From NCBI RefSeq assembly GCF_905163445.1, contig NC_053197.1:3596001-3660000 (forward strand): 64,000 nucleotides of DNA. Direction: 5' to 3'. This stretch comes from Pararge aegeria. Lineage: Eukaryota; Arthropoda; Insecta; Lepidoptera; Nymphalidae. The notes under the pieces were generated by a model. It ran no database searches and was not told the origin of the DNA. It saw only the letters and a list, made by a program, of their open reading frames with translations. The position numbers and the translations under genes were made by a program. Positions 1 through 10,429 of this stretch are shown here, in pieces; position 1 is the stretch's first letter; the number at the start of each line of letters is the position of its first letter.

Positions 1-62
1 TAATGCGGTGATAGCGCATTGGGTACTAGCTCGACTTCACTTTTGGGTGTCGAGTTTTGAAT
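1..62 (+). repeat. SINE-A head fragment
   Basis: The start resembles the tRNA-like head of the SINE-A family (GGTGATAGCGCATTGGGTA, then a CTCGACTTCACTTT stretch). The sequence departs from the family after about position 62, so this is a truncated head. It is recognised only by similarity to fuller copies elsewhere in the window. Confidence 0.55.
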
Positions 63-137
63 CATTATTTATATATTTCACTAAAAGAGCCTCGAAAAAA
101 GAATCACGAATAATATAATACCCACTTGACGTAGAAC

Positions 138-445
138 CCCGGTGGTTGCCTAGTGGCTTACACTTCGGCTACACTTTAGGGGGGCCGAGTTCGAATTCCA
201 GCACGCACGTCTATCTTTTCTAAGTTATACGCGTTTTAAGTAATTAAAATATCACTTGCTTCAACGGTGAAGGAAAACATCGTGAGGCAACCTGCATGCC
301 TAAGAGTTATACAATTTTCTCAAAGGTGTGTGGAGTCCACCAATCCGCACTGGGCCAGCGTGGTGGACTACGGCCTTAACCCCTTCTCATTGTGGGGGAG
401 GCCGTGCTCTGTAGAGTATGGGTAATGGGTTGATGTGATGAATAA
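138..445 (+). repeat. SINE-A, near full length
   Basis: The head has an A-box-like TTGCCTAGTGG and a B-box-like GAGTTCGAATTCC, the two internal RNA polymerase III promoter elements of tRNA-derived SINEs. The body carries CGGTGAAGGAAAACATCGTG and GTGTGGAGTCCACCAATCC. It ends GGTAATGGGTTGATGTGATGA. This is one of the most complete SINE-A copies here. The resemblance to Metulj-type butterfly SINEs is from memory and not verified. Confidence 0.8.
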
Positions 446-449
446 TTGA

Positions 450-900
450 GCAGCAAAACCTGACCTACAGTTTTATTTTATTACCAGCTATGTCCACTGG
501 TCTCACCCGCTTCAACTACAATTATTAATAGATATCGCCTGCGGTTTTACCCGCTTCATCTACAATACATGGACTGCAATAAACTACCTTAACAATTTTT
601 TAATCGGACTGTCAGTTGCAGACCAACACACAAATTGATCAAAATTCTATAGTGGTGAAGCTTCGTAATCGATAAACGTGTGTGTCACTGAGCATCTTCT
701 TTAATTTTAACCGATCTAAAAAAAGTAGGAAGTTCTCAATTCGACTGTATGTTTTTTTATACATATTTCTTGCTATTAGAACTAGTTTTATAGTTTTTGT
801 TGTTTTATGTTTTAGGTTTAACTCTTAATATGTATTGCTATGTAACCTATGTATTGTAAGCAAGAATTAAAAGGCTTTCTTTTTTATTTTTTTTCCAAGT
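450..900. other. Unassigned A+T-rich stretch
   Basis: No long reading frame and no family that recurs elsewhere in the window was recognised. It contains two short related phrases (GGTTTTACCCGCTTCA-like, about 505-565) that suggest a small local duplication. Confidence 0.4.
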
Positions 901-904
901 AGTT

Positions 905-1085
905 TTTATTGCTTTGTGTGATTGCCGGTGAAATTACAGGCCTATGAGGTTGAACACCTACGCCTCAGGTTAATGGGCGCGCTTTAACTCCTTGTGGGTC
1001 GTTTGCTGCATACCCAGCGAAGTACTGCTTTTGTTTCCACTTACTATCAGGTGTGTCATCTGCTTTATCCGTCAATTGATGCTAT
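905..1085 (-). repeat. REP-2 dispersed repeat copy
   Basis: Read on the minus strand it carries the REP-2 hallmarks: a head near GACACACCTGATAGTAAGTG, a middle near GCATACCCAGCGAAGT reversed, and an end in AGGCCTGTAATTTCAC. Related copies lie near 46.2, 46.9, 51.5, 57.7 and 61.6 kb. The class is unknown. No coding capacity was recognised. Confidence 0.55.
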
Positions 1086-1189
1086 AAAAACATTCGCATT
1101 TATAATATAACTAGCTGTTAACCGCGTTTATCGATCGCATGTATTACCGTTTTAAAAAAATCCAATAAACTTTATTCTAAAATATGTTT

Positions 1190-1275
1190 GACAAGTTGCT
1201 TAGTAAGAGTGTGAAGGAGGGACATACAAACAAACTAACAATCACATTTTCGTATTTATATTATTAGTATGGAAG
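1190..1275 (-). repeat. Lep1-like Helitron 5' fragment
   Basis: Reverse-complement phrases of the form CTAATAATATAAATACGAAAATGTGATTG-type, followed by a GTTTGTTTGTATGTCC-like block, match the 5' part of the Lep1-like elements at 4560 and 50607. Only the 5' portion is recognisable. Confidence 0.45.
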
Positions 1276-1314
1276 TAAAGAATATTAGTTATTATAGATT
1301 GTTCTTAAAAATTG

Positions 1315-1440
1315 CACTACTGTCCGTATTTTCGCTTACTTGTGGTTGTACTCTATAACATGGGAACAATAAATCCGTAGAAGCGCCGATAACAGACAAA
1401 CGTAACTGTTGTACTTCAATAAAGTAAATGTCTAGCGAAA
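1315..1440. repeat. REP-3 repeat, copy 1
   Basis: The segment from CTGTCCGTATTTTCGCTTAC through GCGCCGATAACAGACAAACG to AAATGTCTAG aligns with 23847-23975 (CTTCCGTATTTTCGTTTACC, GCGCCGATAACAGCCCAACG). Two diverged copies are seen. Class unknown. Confidence 0.55.
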
Positions 1441-1696
1441 AAGATGAATGCATTCGATTTTTAACCTTATCTTATAGCAAACAAAGTTTGCTTTAACTGC
1501 TAACAGCTAAATAAACCTCAAGTGGTCAAACCAACAAGTTTACCCTTGGCGGCAGTTCCATTTCTTCCTTTTCGACTTCTAAAGACAAAGTAGGAACCTT
1601 AAAATAGACCTTTTAGCAAAAGTAGATTCGCCTTTAAGATTCCAGCGTTAAACATGTTGACATGAACCTATATTTGACGACCCAGCGGTGTGAGCT

Positions 1697-1800
1697 GCGA
1701 TCTTAAATAGAAATAGAATGCGGGTTTGTTTTTTGGGAATTTTTAATTATTGAATTTTCCTTTGATTGGTTCTGGTGGGAGTGGTCTTTGGCCGTGGCTT
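1697..1800 (+). repeat. SINE-C body fragment
   Basis: GGGAATTTTTAATTATTGAA, then GGTTCTGGTGGGAG and TTTGGCCGTGGCT, match the SINE-C body. The head and the 3' end are missing, and SINE-A starts immediately after, so SINE-A probably inserted into this copy. Confidence 0.55.
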
Positions 1801-1935
1801 CTTACCCGAATCCCAGTAAGCACCTCCAACTTTTCAAAGTTGTGTGCGTTTTAAGTAATAAAAATATCACTTGATTCAACGCTGAAGGAAAAAATCGTGA
1901 GGAAACATGCACGCCTGAGATTTCTACATAATGTT
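1801..1935 (+). repeat. SINE-A, truncated at both ends
   Basis: It begins inside the B-box region (CCGAATCCCAGTAAGCACC) and includes AATATCACTTGATTCAACG and ATCGTGAGGAAACATGCA. It stops near TCTACATAATGTTATC, where the A+T tail of the neighbouring SINE-B begins. Confidence 0.65.
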
Positions 1936-1947
1936 ATCTTGATAAGT

Positions 1948-2222
1948 ATTAAATAAATAAATAAATAAATATACTACGACAATACACACATCGCCATCTA
2001 GCCCCAGAGTAAGCGAAGCTTGTGTTATGGGTACTAAGATGACTGATGAATATTTTTATGAATATAATACACATAAATACTTATAATATACAGATAAACA
2101 CCCAGACACTGAAAAACATCCATGCTCATCACACAAACACTTTTCAGTTGTGGGAATCGAACCCACGGCCTTGGACTCAGAAAGCAGGGTCGCTGCACAC
2201 TGCGCCAACCGGCTGTCATTAG
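1948..2222 (-). repeat. SINE-B, near full length
   Basis: Minus-strand copy. The AAAT-repeat tail is at the low-coordinate end, followed by ACACACATCGCCATCTAGCC, TGTGTTATGGGTACTAAGAT, GTGGGAATCGAACCCACGG (B box in reverse) and CTGCGCCAACCGGCTGTC (A box in reverse). The tRNA-like head is intact enough to fold as a cloverleaf remnant, but the family context shows it is a SINE, not a tRNA gene. Confidence 0.85.
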
Positions 2223-2968
2223 TGTGTAATTGTTTGTAAGTATGTATATAATAATAATACACCCCACCAATCGGTATCGGTACAACAAACATTAGTGAAA
2301 TAATAGGATTTAAAACTAAATTAACATAAACATATAACATAGTACATATTAAACATACAGATTAAAGATATGTACAAAAATAGTGCGTATGTGTAAAATA
2401 GGTACTTGATAATTAAGGCATAAGATTCAGGTTTGGAACTGTGTTTTGTGTTTTCTTTCCAATCCCCGATAACTGGCGCGTAACACTATGAAAGAAGAGG
2501 CTCGTGCCCCGTGGGAGGTCATTAATTAGGCTGATAATGAAGTATCCAGTAGGTATTCGTATTAATAATTCGTTTTATTATGTCGCAGTACGCTGTGCAA
2601 TTAATGATATTAGCCCTTGAAGTTTAATATGTATTTCTCTTGGGAGCGCTCGCCTATTTCATATTCGAATTAGGTTCAAACATTTATGACGGGTATAATG
2701 AACTTCGGCAGTAGTTGCTCGTGGAGTACAATTATTACCTGCTATAAATTACGAAGATTATTAGGTTTATACTAGTATCTGCCTGCGGCTGCCTCTAGGA
2801 GCTAGAAATTTGCACTTCCTACCCCAGTGCCTTCGAGAACATGTTAAGCCATCGGTCTCTGCCCTTATCATTAACTTGTGATAATAATCATTCAACAGTT
2901 TTGGAGCATTGTGGAGGATTAAAGCTCTATCTTTCACTTTTAATAGTGGATCAATAACAGCCGACATT

Positions 2969-3240
2969 GACAGACGGTTGGCGCACTGGGCAGCGACCCT
3001 GCTTTCTGAATCTAAGACAGTGGGTTCGAATCCCACAACTGGAAAATGATTGTGTGGTGAACATTAATGTTTTTTAGTGTCTGGATTTTTCTCTGTATAT
3101 TATAAGTATTTAGGTATGTGTAGGTATTATATTCATAAAATAATATTCATCAGCTATCTTAGTACCCATAACACAAGCTACGCTTACTTCGGGGCTAGAT
3201 GGCGATGTGTGTATTGTCGTAGTATATTTATTTATTTAAT
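2969..3240 (+). repeat. SINE-B, near full length
   Basis: The head begins GACAGACGGTTGGCGCACTG with B box GGGTTCGAATCCC. The body carries AACACAAGCTACGCTTACTT and GCTAGATGGCGATGTGTGTA, and the tail is ATTT repeats. The apparent minus-strand reading frame across 2767-3036 is a by-product of the head. Confidence 0.85.
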
Positions 3241-4253
3241 TTAATAATAATTTATATTAACACAACACATACAAACAACATAATATTATTGTTTTTATAT
3301 TATTACACATCGATGCAAATATTATTATTTATGTTCCGCGCGTTTAAAACATTAGCCTAGAACATTTCATTTTCAGTCCTCTTCACGTCACAAAAAGTTC
3401 CGTCAAAATCGATTATCTTTTCGCGGACAAAAAAGATTTAACAAGATTAACTGTAGAAAAGTTACCTACTAACTTCCCTTACACTTTTTCAGCTGTCAAT
3501 GTTATAAAATATACCTACTACTAATAAGTTAAGATTTTTTTTATCTAAATAAATCCCTAAAGGACTAAAATTTTACAGCCGGGTTGCAAGTTTGAAAATC
3601 CTATTAGAAGAGAACTTCTTCAAAATTTGCAATAATTATATTATGTTTGTTAATATTATGAATAAACAACAGACACAACACACACACACACACACACACA
3701 CAAACAACTGATAAGCCCCGTCCCCGCTCCGATAACTAACAGGTAAGTAAGTAATATTTGAAGTTATTCTCGCTAATAACGTCTACATTTTCAATGAGCT
3801 GAAAATAACATGCAAGCAAGGGCTGTGCCCTACTTTGAAACTGATGCCGTGCTGGTTACGAGGCTGAAAATATATTAGTGAACGAAAATAAAGTAAATTA
3901 ATTAGACCCGGTCTGGCGATAAAGAGAAAATATTTTGATATAATAATAGAACGTTTGAAGTTTTCTTAAAATGAATAAAAAAGACGAAACGAGGTGCTTT
4001 GATCTTTTGTATTTATTAAACAGACAAAGAAAACCACCTGCACAAAGGACTGCAAAACTTAAAAATATTAATTATACCTTAAATAGGATATTAATATAAA
4101 AGATACATTAAACTGAACTGCTATTGAATATCTAAGCCTGTACTGTAGGTATCAAAGAAAAACTGTTCAAGTAAAGCTTGGCGAAGTTTGATCTTGAAGA
4201 TAGATATAGGATACTCTTACCCCGGGAAATCCAACGGTTACTCTGGGATTTAT
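3240..4253. other. Unassigned intergenic stretch
   Basis: A+T-rich sequence without a recognised gene or family. It holds the CA microsatellite listed separately. Confidence 0.4.
3679..3702. repeat. (CA)n microsatellite
   Basis: Twelve uninterrupted CA units within a slightly longer imperfect CA tract. Confidence 0.95.
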
Positions 4254-4432
4254 AATAGTAATAATAATAATAATTGTTTATTGTTCAATAAAACATAGGT
4301 ACAAGTTACACTACATCTGCACAATAGGTATAATGTTATAATTTACACGGTTATACAGATATCCACTGTCCCTAAGCTAGGTATAAACCTGTGTTATAGG
4401 CGACAGTGCTCTCCTTATAGATATGGCTCGTT
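4254..4432 (-). repeat. LINE 3' UTR-like end
   Basis: The low-coordinate end is an AAT-repeat tract, followed on the minus strand by AATAAACAATTATT-type and CCTATGTTTTATTG sequence, then GCTTAGGGACAGTGGATATC-like sequence. A short simple-repeat tail joined to non-coding sequence is typical of a non-LTR retrotransposon 3' end. Only one copy is seen here, so the call is tentative. Confidence 0.4.
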
Positions 4433-4559
4433 TAAAACAAAAAAAAAGAAAGATATGAATTCGCATGTAACGCTGATAATCATATTTGTTTTCACATTTT
4501 GTGTGTGTGTGTTTTGTGTGATATGTTATGGTTTCATGTATCCTCATATCCCTTCCCTA

Positions 4560-4940
4560 TCCCTACTAATATTATAAATGTCAATGTAAGTTTGTTTGTT
4601 CCGCTTTCACGCAAAAACTACTAAACCGATCCTCATTAAACTTTGTACACATATTCTTGGAAGTGTTAGAAGTAATATAGGATACTTTTTATCCCGAAAT
4701 TAAGCTCGGTTCCATTGGAAGAGGGGATGAGTGTTTGGCGATTTTACACCATAACTCCGACAAATTATAACCGATTTAAATAATTATTTTTGTACTATAG
4801 AGGTTATGTGATTAATTTTGCCCAAACTGTGGTTTGAGATAGAGGACAGAACTCCTCAGCGGACAGCAGCAAACACCTAATTTAAGGCGATACTGAATAC
4901 TTTAATTTTTTTAGCAGACGAAGTCGCGGGCAACAGCTAG
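4560..4940 (+). mobile_element. Lep1-like non-autonomous Helitron
   Basis: It starts TCCCTACTAATATTATAAAT and ends AGTCGCGGGCAACAGCTAG. It is preceded by A and followed by T, so it sits in an A/T target with no target duplication. The 5'-TC and 3'-CTAG ends in an A/T host site are the Helitron signature, and the ends match what I recall of the lepidopteran Lep1 group. There is no coding region, so mobilisation would need Rep/helicase from elsewhere. The copy at 50607-51065 shares the whole interior. Confidence 0.75.
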
Positions 4941-4944
4941 TTTT

Positions 4945-5690
4945 TTTATAAAGTCTAGAGCTGAGGATGTAGACTGTCTCCCTGACAGTTTACTTCTGTG
5001 TCTTTCCGTTCTAACTTTACGTCTAATCGTCACGTCGTACGACGTTAGCATGTCTAATCTTCTGTTTAGTTTATTTTTATCATAGGTGAGAGAATTATGT
5101 TTTCGTTTTAAAACTTGCAATAGGAAGAGTTGACGGACCGAAAGAACTTTGCAATCTTTATATAAATATGGCTATCTATATGGCTTTTTTGTTATCACTT
5201 TTAAAATAGATCTCTGTGCTCTCTCTAACCGTAGCAGTGATGTTTTATTGCTACCTCCCCAGACTGAAATACAATACAATCAAATTTGGGACGAAGCCGC
5301 TTGCTACAGCTTCTTCTACTACCTAAGCTATTGGCAGTGTAGCCCTTTCCAACCAATACTATCCATGTCCCTCACTTTCATATCTTTATAAGTCCCCACC
5401 CTAACATTTCGTTTTATTTGTCCGACAAATTCCAGTCACAGTCGTCCTCTTCCCCTCTTTCCTCTACCTTTCCCTCAATTATATTCGTGATAAATTCACC
5501 ATGTCTTAGCAGGTGGCCAAACATTCCCTCTTTTGATTTCTACAGTCCTAATTATATTTATCTTTTTAATCTTGTTAGTTCTTCTTTGTTTCTGATTTCC
5601 CCACCATATTAAGATATGTATGTATTCATCATACCACATTTCGAATGCTTCTAGTTCAATTTCTCGATGTGTCCAAAGTTTCACATGATT
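4945..5690. other. Unassigned intergenic stretch
   Basis: Short frames of 60-80 codons lack recognisable motifs and lie in T/C-rich sequence. No gene is supported. Confidence 0.4.
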
Positions 5691-5695
5691 ATATT

Positions 5696-5746
5696 GCTCA
5701 TTCAATCATACATCTGGAGCATATCCAGATGTATGATTGAATGAGC
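5696..5746. repeat. Perfect inverted repeat, 23-bp arms
   Basis: The left arm 5696-5718 begins GCTCATTCAATCATAC. The right arm 5724-5746 is its exact reverse complement. The spacer is GCATA (5719-5723). It is not inside any recognised transposon family. Confidence 0.95.
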
Positions 5747-6174
5747 CGTTTTTATAATTAACATGAACATTCTGGATGTGAAAGTTTTCACTTTAAAAAG
5801 CTTGTTTATTTAAAATTTTTGATCTGGTGATACACTTGGGATATTTTAGATCACTGTCGTAGGGGTTAATATAAATATAATATTGTTCGGAACACATTAA
5901 ATTAATAAAATAATGTATTTTCTAAGTATGTGTATGCGTATGAGAAACAATAATAGAAAAACTCGTGACAACTGTATATAAATTTGATATCTCCTGACTT
6001 TCGAAATAGTTTAGATTTTTTATTAGTATTCTACAACTCAAAAGCGTTCATTTGCTACCCCCTATATTTGAGAGAGTAGTAAAAAGAGTTAAATTCATCA
6101 TTTTGTAATGGATTTGAAATTTGTCACAGTAATCTTCTAGTCCAGCCCTTTCATTCTATATTTTGGGGTTTGTG

Positions 6175-6313
6175 AAAAAATAAGTAATCCGTTTTACATC
6201 AAACATAGCTAAGATCACTTCGAACTAATTCACCTTTCAAACAATAAAACGAAATCGAAATCTGTTCACCCATTCAGGAAATATGATGACACAGACACAC
6301 ACACACACACACA
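6175..6313 (-). repeat. Degenerate Lep1/RTE-like end with CA tract
   Basis: Phrases such as AAAACGAAATCGAAATCTGT and CCCATTCAGGAAATATGATG, then ACACAGACACAC and a CA run (about 6293-6313), match a common lepidopteran repeat end. It is too diverged to name with certainty. Confidence 0.35.
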
Positions 6314-7007
6314 AGTCGTTTGCATCGGGGTTTAAAAATAGAAACACTCGTGACAAAAGTAAATGTAAGCAATTTTGTTGCTCACGAATATAAAAGGGAT
6401 GAATTGATTGATTGACAGTGGATCGCCACTAAATTGTTAGAAAGGTTTTAATGGTAACGAATTTCACACCGAAAGCTGTTAGCGATCGCGCGAAATATCT
6501 AAACTTCCGTACGCCGGCTTAAAAGGTATAGTCATTATCATAATCAATTATAGACTTAGATGGTCTCGTCATAGAGTTCAATTTTGAATAGGATACTATG
6601 AAGGTTCAAGATAGTTTTGTTGCAAAGTTGTCTGGTTAGAAATTTGATGGACGCAACACGAGCCTACGTCACTTGATAGAGGGTATTAAACTAAATTATT
6701 TTATCAAGTAGGTAAAACTTCTTGTGGGTTTGCCCTAAAATTGTGGAAGTTCATAAATTAAACTTTGCCTCATTATAAAACTCAACCTGAAACCTTAAAA
6801 TGCAAACCAAATAATTGTTAAAATAATTATAATTACGATATCAATAATAAATATTAAAACAACAAAGACAATTATTAGGCATGTATTGAATATACTAAAC
6901 TCAGCGATCCCGATTTTACCCAATCGAGCCTTGCACCTCAGAGCGTGACGGTTCAGCATAACTTACTACCTCCGGAAAAATCTATATGCGATTCGACAAA
7001 AGAAATT

Positions 7008-7303
7008 TTGGATAGAAGCAGGCGTTACTTTGCGGGAATCCATGATATATTATGAAAATTCAGCTTAATTTGCTATACTCCGCGAAAAGCAGGAAAATCT
7101 GTATGGTGTAATTTATAATTTCTTCAATCCTTATACTCCACATCAAACATATCTTCCGGAGCATCCTCAGGAGATGTTGACTTTACAATGAATATTTGTT
7201 AAGTAACAATTATTTGTTGTATGTTGTTGACTTTACAATTATTATCAAAATTATAAATTACGCGAAGTATAGCAAATTAAGCTTAATTTTCATAAAATAA
7301 TCT
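7008..7303 (+). mobile_element. MITE-f fold-back element
   Basis: It begins TTGGATAGAAGCAGGCGTTA, then CTTTGCGGGAATCCATGATA and CTAATTTGCTATACTCCGCG-type sequence with GAAAAGCAGG. The right part has the reverse complement of the left block (GCGAAGTATAGCAAATTAAG to TTTTCATAA). Self-complementary arms without coding sequence indicate a fold-back/MITE-type element. Related copies: 14631, 24258, 36912, 45243. Confidence 0.7.
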
Positions 7304-7343
7304 TTCTTTTCAATAGATTAATTATTGCAACTTCAAGTAGTAT

Positions 7344-7567
7344 AGTTTGCCCTGTGGTGACGGTAGATCTGAATACAGTTGTCACCATACCTCGTATTCC
7401 TGCGGTTGTTACAAGAGACCGCTAAGGGAATATAATTGAGATCCGGTAGCAGGCAGCGTCTGCTGGGCTGCTGATAATTACCGCAATCGGCAACCCCTCT
7501 GCCTAACGTGGTGATTATGGGCAAAACCCTCCCGTTTGGAGAGACCTTAGTCCACTGCTGTGCAATC
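7344..7567 (+). repeat. REP-1 dispersed repeat
   Basis: Landmarks are GTGGTGACGGTAGATCTGAA, ACAGTTGTCACCATACCTCG, ACCGCAATCGGCAACCC, GTGGTGATTATGGGCAAAAC and GAGAGACCTTAGTCCACTGC. Copies recur near 16.1 (minus), 24.7, 38.9, 42.4 and 59.8 kb (minus). The composition and the GGCCTTAGTCCAGCAGTGG-type end resemble RTE 3' ends, but no coding part was recognised. Confidence 0.65.
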
Positions 7568-7922
7568 GACATCTTGGAGATGTCTCTTAAAAAGTTGAAA
7601 ATTTGTATTAAACGTAAGCTAATAGAAAAGTCCTATTATAGCATAAAGGACTACGTAATTGATAAAAAAGCTTGGGTGTGACTCATTGCTCTAACCAGGT
7701 GGCTCTTATAATAATTTTAAATGACATTGTGAGATGGTGATAACAAAAAATTGTGGGCTTCTTCTTAGACCAGGACGCGTTTGGAACCCTCGTAGCTTTA
7801 GTTTTAAGTTTACGAATGTGGTTATCGCCAACATCTCACTACCGTGTAATTCTTATGTACGCATCAAAAGTGCTACCTGTGGGATACTTGAATAAAGATA
7901 TTTTTGATTTTGACTTTGACTT
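7568..7922 (+). mobile_element. LINE-B, 5'-truncated 3' end
   Basis: It starts with a coding remnant, DILEMSLKKLKICIKRKLIE followed by KSYYSIKDYVIDKKAWV and a stop at 7679-7681. This matches the LINE-B C-terminus at 40.9 kb. The 3' UTR follows with GTGAGATGGTGATAAC, GGGCTTCTTCTTAGACCAGG and GAATAAAGATATTTTTGATT, and it ends in a TTTGACT-type short repeat. The copy is joined directly to REP-1, so the 5' end was lost on insertion. Confidence 0.75.
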
Positions 7923-8242
7923 TGCTGGACTAAGGGTATTACAGGCTATTCCTAGGCTTCCCTAATCCTTCTTTATCCCTTAAGCGGTTTATTATTATCA
8001 CCTCATCGCAGTATTTTTCGTACGAACTAACAACTTCCTGCGCTAGCTAAACTTAACTATGAAAATTTAATTACTCGACGCTAGCTCAAAGAGTTGTCAA
8101 AAGCAGTTTACCAAAACTTTACATTTGAGTGTCTCCAGGATATGTAAATGTAGTAGTTGAATTATAGTTTTCGAATAATAACGTGTCTTCAATAGAGGGT
8201 GGCTGAATTTAAGTAGTTCTAATGAACATCGTAATCTGGACC

Positions 8243-8468
8243 CTCCTGGCGCAGCGTTGAGCTCAGTGTTTATTTGTAAGGGGCTGCAGTTTGTTCCCGG
8301 CAGGTGCATTTTGAAAATTTAGAATTTTTGAGTTTTCTCCGGTTAGGTCTGGTGGGAGACTTTAACAATGGCTAGTTACCATCTTACCAACAAAGACGTG
8401 GCGCTAAGCGATTTAGCGTTCCGGTAAGATGTCGCGTAGAAACCGATTAGGGGATACTTCCATACTTT
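8243..8468 (+). repeat. SINE-C, left part (interrupted)
   Basis: A degenerate head (CTCCTGGCGCAGCGTTGAGC) is followed by TTTTCTCCGGTTAGGTCTGG, GGCTAGTTACCATCTTACC and AGATGTCGCGTAGAAACCGA. The element resumes at 8759 after a SINE-B insertion. Confidence 0.65.
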
Positions 8469-8758
8469 GACGGCCGACTGGCGCAGTGAGCAGCAACCCT
8501 GCTTTCTGAGTCCAAGGCCGTGGGTTCGATTCCCACAACTGGAAAATGTTTGTATGATGAACATGAATGTTTTTCAGTGTCTGGGTGTTTATTTCTATGT
8601 TATAAGTATTTCTTATGTATTGTATTTATAAAAATATTCATCAATCATATTAGTACCTATAACACAAGCTACACTTACTTTGGGGCTAGATGGCGATGTG
8701 TTTATTGTCGTAGTATATTTATTTATTTATTTATTATTATTTAAAAAAAAAAAAAAAA
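8469..8758 (+). repeat. SINE-B inserted in SINE-C
   Basis: The head GACGGCCGACTGGCGCAGTG has B box GGGTTCGATTCCC. The body has AACACAAGCTACACTTACTT and GCTAGATGGCGATGTGTTTA. The tail is ATTT repeats followed by about 16 A residues. It is complete and sits between the two halves of a SINE-C, so it is the younger insertion. Confidence 0.88.
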
Positions 8759-8840
8759 CTCTAACAGGCCGCCCTATCTTAGACTGCACCATCACTTACA
8801 CTTATCACTTATCAGGTGAGATTGAAGTCAAAGGCTAACC
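8759..8840 (+). repeat. SINE-C, right part
   Basis: CTCTAACAGGCCGCCCTATC, GACTGCACCATCACTTACAC and TATCAGGTGAGATTGAAGTC continue the SINE-C consensus at the point where it broke off at 8468. Confidence 0.65.
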
Positions 8841-9920
8841 TGTAGTGTATTAAAATAAAAAACGTACTAGAAATAGAGGTAAACAACACATCATTTAATA
8901 ATAAACACATTGAAAATTACGTTTATCCACAGATTTGAGAACATGCAAAACCCTCATTCATATTTCATTAATTGCACTGTGTCCAAAAACAGTAAAAACG
9001 GCCCGCGGAAGTCTTACTGCATTCGCTGAATGTAGTTTACAGACTTAGCCCATTTTCCTCATGTTATTGTAAACGTTTACAACTGCTAAATGGAATGAAA
9101 TGACTAACCGCCTTATCATGAAACATTACTAAAGTGGAGTGGTTTTGCAATGCTTCAATATTAGTCGTGTACCCGGTTTCTGTATTTTCTTAATTCTTAA
9201 ATAAAATGTTTTAGTGTTTTTGTTAAACTTTCATGTTAAACCGCAGTAACTTCATGCTAAATAAGTCAACCAACTTATGAAGGTACTTTGCTATTTCATA
9301 GTTAATTCAGTGCATCGACTGTAATTTTGAGAGTTTATTACCGCTTTGTTGTCATCGACGGAACACAAATTGTACTGCAGATATCGAACTAATAATTACT
9401 GAGTACTTATAGCTTGTACTGCAAGCTATTGAAATGCTAGTGGCAGCACACGACTGCGTACGCGTCCATTTTGAAACATACATTTTCTTATCATAAACTT
9501 TTGCTATCAGAGGTATTGTTTAAAACTTTGCAGATTTCAATTCCCTAACTTCAAATACTTCACTTTCGTACAATCTTCCAACTCTTGTTTTACTCTTTAG
9601 GTATAAATTCTAGAGAAAACATTTTTTAAAACACTCTATATACTCTCACACTCTATTAACTCTTTTTCGTCTAAATTTGAAAGTCCCTAACTTCGAAAAC
9701 CAAGGGACTGTCAGACCCCATATATAGTCTTCAGACCCCATTACACTCCTTTAGGGGTTGATCTCCGAAACAAAAAGTGGTCTGTTTTATGTACTAGTGA
9801 AAGTCCAGTCAAAATCAGTATAGCTGATGTGGAAATTAGCCAGAGCAAACAGCTTTTTTATTAGAAGTACCGTATATATAAGTTATCTATGATCAATCAG
9901 TGGATAGGAATCAGTGGATA
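8841..9920. other. Unassigned intergenic stretch
   Basis: About 1.1 kb with no recognised gene and no strong match to the window's repeat families. A weak similarity to the 53.8/55.7 kb duplicated segment (TTCAAATACTTCACTTTCG region) was noted but not established. Confidence 0.35.
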
Positions 9921-9934
9921 ATTTACTTTCTTAG

Positions 9935-10200
9935 GGCCGAATTTCAATTCCAGCCTCTATCATTTATTTTTCTTAGTTATGTGTAATTTATGCAATTAAA
10001 TATCACTCGCTTCAACGGTAATCGTTGCGAGGAAACCTGCATGCCTGAGAGTTCTCCATATCCTCTCCTGTTCTCAAAGGTGTGTGGAGTCTTCTAATCT
10101 GCACTGGGCCAGCGTGATGAAATACGGTCTTAACCCCTTCTTATTGTGGGAGGAGACCCGTGCCCTGTTGTGGGCCGTTAGTGGGTTGATATTATGATGA
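9935..10200 (+). repeat. SINE-A, 5'-truncated
   Basis: It begins near GGGCCGAATTTCAATTCCAG. It includes ATCGTTGCGAGGAAACCTGC, GTGTGTGGAGTCTTCTAATC, GGCCAGCGTGATGAAATACG and GTGGGTTGATATTATGATGA. The A box is missing. Confidence 0.75.
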
Positions 10201-10380
10201 CAACCGTATCTATTATATTTATTGGAAGTACCGGAGGCTATATCACATTATGCCAGTAAATTCACATTACCAACTCACATTCAATTTAATTTTTTGTATA
10301 GAGGGGATCTCACTAGCCTGTCGTTGCTAAGAGATAGAAACCAAGAAAAATTACCATAGTATCTACAATACACAATGAAG

Positions 10381-10426
10381 TTTATTTTTTGATTTTAAAG
10401 ATTCTTCTTTAAAATCAAAAAATAAA
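10381..10426. repeat. Perfect inverted repeat, 21-bp arms
   Basis: The left arm 10381-10401 (TTTATTTTTTGATTTTAAAG, then A) and the right arm 10406-10426 are exact reverse complements around a TTCT spacer. It is A+T-rich, so chance is less unlikely than for the 5.7 kb copy, but 21 matching pairs is still far beyond expectation for one site. Confidence 0.95.
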
Positions 10427-10429
10427 GTA

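Noticed and set aside
2150..2225. tRNA gene (cloverleaf-like sequence with A and B boxes)
   Set aside because: It is the head of a SINE-B. The same head recurs many times with the same downstream body.
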